A DNA stretch of 6,387 nt. Source: an uncultured Clostridia bacterium. GTDB taxonomy: Bacteria > Bacillota > Clostridia > Christensenellales > Borkfalkiaceae. Each line of letters starts with the position of its first letter. Position 1 is the stretch's first letter. Of this stretch, positions 5,227-6,387 are shown in pieces. The stretch is taken from contig CAMWQK010000053.1 in the NCBI GenBank assembly GCA_947176445.1, forward strand, positions 1 through 6,387, given 5' to 3'. Position numbers and translations under genes: made by a program. Below the pieces are notes generated by a model. That model made no database searches, was not told where the DNA came from, and saw nothing but the letters and a program-made list of their open reading frames with translations.

Positions 5227-6387
5227 TTACGCCATAGAGATACGGTCGGAGACGGAGCGGACGAATAAGCCCTTCTGCTCGCCGTAGGAGACGCAATCGC
5301 GGATAAAGGTGACGAACCGCTCGCTCGGACGCAGCACGTGGAACACATTGGAGATAAGGACGATGAGCTCGTCCATATACAGCGCAACGCGGTCTTCGAG
5401 CGCGCCTTTGATGAAGGATACTATCTCGAAGGGCGTGAAGTCCTCTTCGCTTTTACGGAGTGTCGGCGCGTCCTCTACGCGGAACTTTCCGATGAGGATC
5501 GCCTTATCCGTCTTATAGAAATAATCCGTGCCGAGCACACGCTCGCGGCGGAATGCGCACCCGTCGATGAGCGCGTCAAGGCGGGAGCCCACTTTGCTGC
5601 CGCTCTTGAGAATACCGAAGGTCGCAAGCGTACGCTTCTTCAAGAACTCGCGGGAGATGGGCTCTTCCGCCATTACGATCTCTTTGATCCGCGCCATGAT
5701 CTCCGCGTCGTGTTCGCCGCCCGTTATAAATGCCGCGACTTCCGCACCCGTCGTTTTGACTGCGCGGTAAGGGCGCTTGAACTTGGTGAGCCATACGCCC
5801 GCTTTCTTATCCGCACCCGTGAGGCGGTCGAGCATATCTTTAATGCGCTTGACCTCGCGCTTGGGGTTGTTGAAGTAGTTGACGCAGCCGATCCGCATCA
5901 CGTTCCAGTTACCGCGCTTCAACGACTGCACCTGGAGTACGCTCCGATCCTTTACGGAGAATTTATCGGTCGCGTCGCAGATGATACCGAGAATAAATTT
6001 GTGCTTGTTCTTGGGATCGACGACGGCAACGTCGATCTTGAAGTCGGACGCGCCCACGTCGCAACGGCAGTCGTAGCCGTAGCCCTCGATCTCCTGCGCG
6101 ATATATTTCCCGATCCCCGCGCCGCCCTTGAGCGTATCCGAGCGCATGGCGAGCGTCGTCTTACCGCGCTCCGCAAATTCAAGGAACGCCTTCAAACCCG
6201 CAACACCCTTCGAGGACGTCTTGGCAAGGTCGATCATCGCGGAAGTCATCGTCGAGAACACGATCATCTCCTCGCGCGCACGCGACACGGCAACGTTGAG
6301 CCGCCGCCAACCGCCCGCCTGATTTAACGGCCCGAAGTTGAGCGATACCCGCCCCGTGCTGTCCGGTCCATAGCAGCCGGAGAAGAG
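5227..6387 (-). CDS. Superfamily I helicase with MTES_1575-like and DUF3320 domains, C-terminal part
   Basis: The frame is open to the right edge, so the gene starts outside the window; 386 C-terminal residues are visible. An internal GTG at 6288 is not a start, because conserved helicase sequence continues upstream. Counting from the edge, residues 1-50 hold the end of an AAA_12/UvrD-like helicase core: FSGCYGPD, VSLNFGPLNQAGG and the motif VI arginine-finger stretch RRLNVAVSRAREEM (28-41). After TSSKGVAGLKAFLEFA (57-72) comes a Vsr-like REase_MTES_1575 domain (about 86-185) with VGASDFKIDVAVVDP and FILGIICDA, where many relatives have GIECDG. Residues about 225-295 fit DUF3320, with the EEPISREFLKKR and YFYK patterns. 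Family members are usually very large (over 1,000 residues) and begin with DUF4011. They are ATP-driven nucleic-acid motor proteins of unclear role, often suspected in defence or repair. It lies 24 bases before comEC, in the same direction. Confidence 0.85.
   Translation of the reverse strand, partial: LFSGCYGPDSTGRVSLNFGPLNQAGGWRRLNVAVSRAREEMIVFSTMTSAMIDLAKTSSKGVAGLKAFLEFAERGKTTLAMRSDTLKGGAGIGKYIAQEIEGYGYDCRCDVGASDFKIDVAVVDPKNKHKFILGIICDATDKFSVKDRSVLQVQSLKRGNWNVMRIGCVNYFNNPKREVKRIKDMLDRLTGADKKAGVWLTKFKRPYRAVKTTGAEVAAFITGGEHDAEIMARIKEIVMAEEPISREFLKKRTLATFGILKSGSKVGSRLDALIDGCAFRRERVLGTDYFYKTDKAILIGKFRVEDAPTLRKSEEDFTPFEIVSFIKGALEDRVALYMDELIVLISNVFHVLRPSERFVTFIRDCVSYGEQKGLFVRSVSDRISMA

Noticed and set aside
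6286..6288. GTG at 6288 as the start of the helicase-family gene
   Set aside because: In-frame sequence upstream to the window edge is conserved helicase core (YGPD, NFGPLN, RRLNVA), so the gene begins outside the window.
5338..6327. Long plus-strand open frame of 329 codons opposite the helicase gene
   Set aside because: The minus strand there encodes conserved helicase motif VI, MTES_1575-like and DUF3320 sequence; the plus-strand product resembles nothing I recognise and is explained as an antisense shadow.
1..6387. Mobile elements, CRISPR arrays, tRNA or rRNA genes, and toxin-antitoxin pairs
   Set aside because: No transposase or integrase sequence, no spaced direct repeats, no tRNA-like cloverleaf and no small-gene pair of that type could be seen on either strand.

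Overview
Every supported gene lies on the minus strand, so transcription runs from the right end of the window to the left. In that order: (1) the C-terminal part of a large superfamily I helicase with an MTES_1575-type nuclease-like domain and a DUF3320 tail, cut by the right edge; (2) comEC, the DNA-uptake channel; (3) holA, the delta subunit of DNA polymerase III; (4) cdaA, the membrane diadenylate cyclase that makes c-di-AMP; (5) a 36-residue single-span membrane protein that looks like only the membrane anchor of CdaR/YbbR; (6) a DUF1015 (COG4198) protein; (7) the first 17 codons of an aspartate kinase gene, cut by the left edge. Coding density is very high. The only non-coding gap over 30 bases is the 103 bases between holA and cdaA.

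The gene set (comEC followed by holA, a CdaA-type cyclase, strong AGGAGG-type ribosome sites, a clostridial-style DUF1015) points to a low-complexity, medium-GC member of the Bacillota, class Clostridia, probably an uncultured gut-type lineage. The finer placement is a guess. The family order comEC-holA is common in Bacillota. What differs here is that the usual cdaA-cdaR-glmM order is replaced by cdaA, a tiny membrane protein, DUF1015 and aspartokinase.

There are two apparent transcription units after the helicase. comEC follows the helicase after 24 bases and overlaps holA as ATGA. Two signals could uncouple holA from comEC: a hairpin plus T-tract near the start of comEC, shaped like an intrinsic terminator, and a near-consensus extended -10 promoter in the last codons of comEC that would make a nearly leaderless holA mRNA. 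A second near-perfect promoter (TTGCAT-17-TATAAT) sits before cdaA. From there cdaA, the small membrane protein, DUF1015 and aspartokinase are chained by 1-, 4- and 8-base overlaps, which indicates one translationally coupled operon.

I see no phage, transposon, CRISPR, tRNA, rRNA or toxin-antitoxin signal. The window is mostly housekeeping. The points most worth a second look are the reduced CdaR-like protein, the linkage of c-di-AMP synthesis to aspartokinase, the leaderless-type holA promoter, the possible attenuator inside comEC, and the loss of the metal-binding motif in the C-terminal domain of ComEC.
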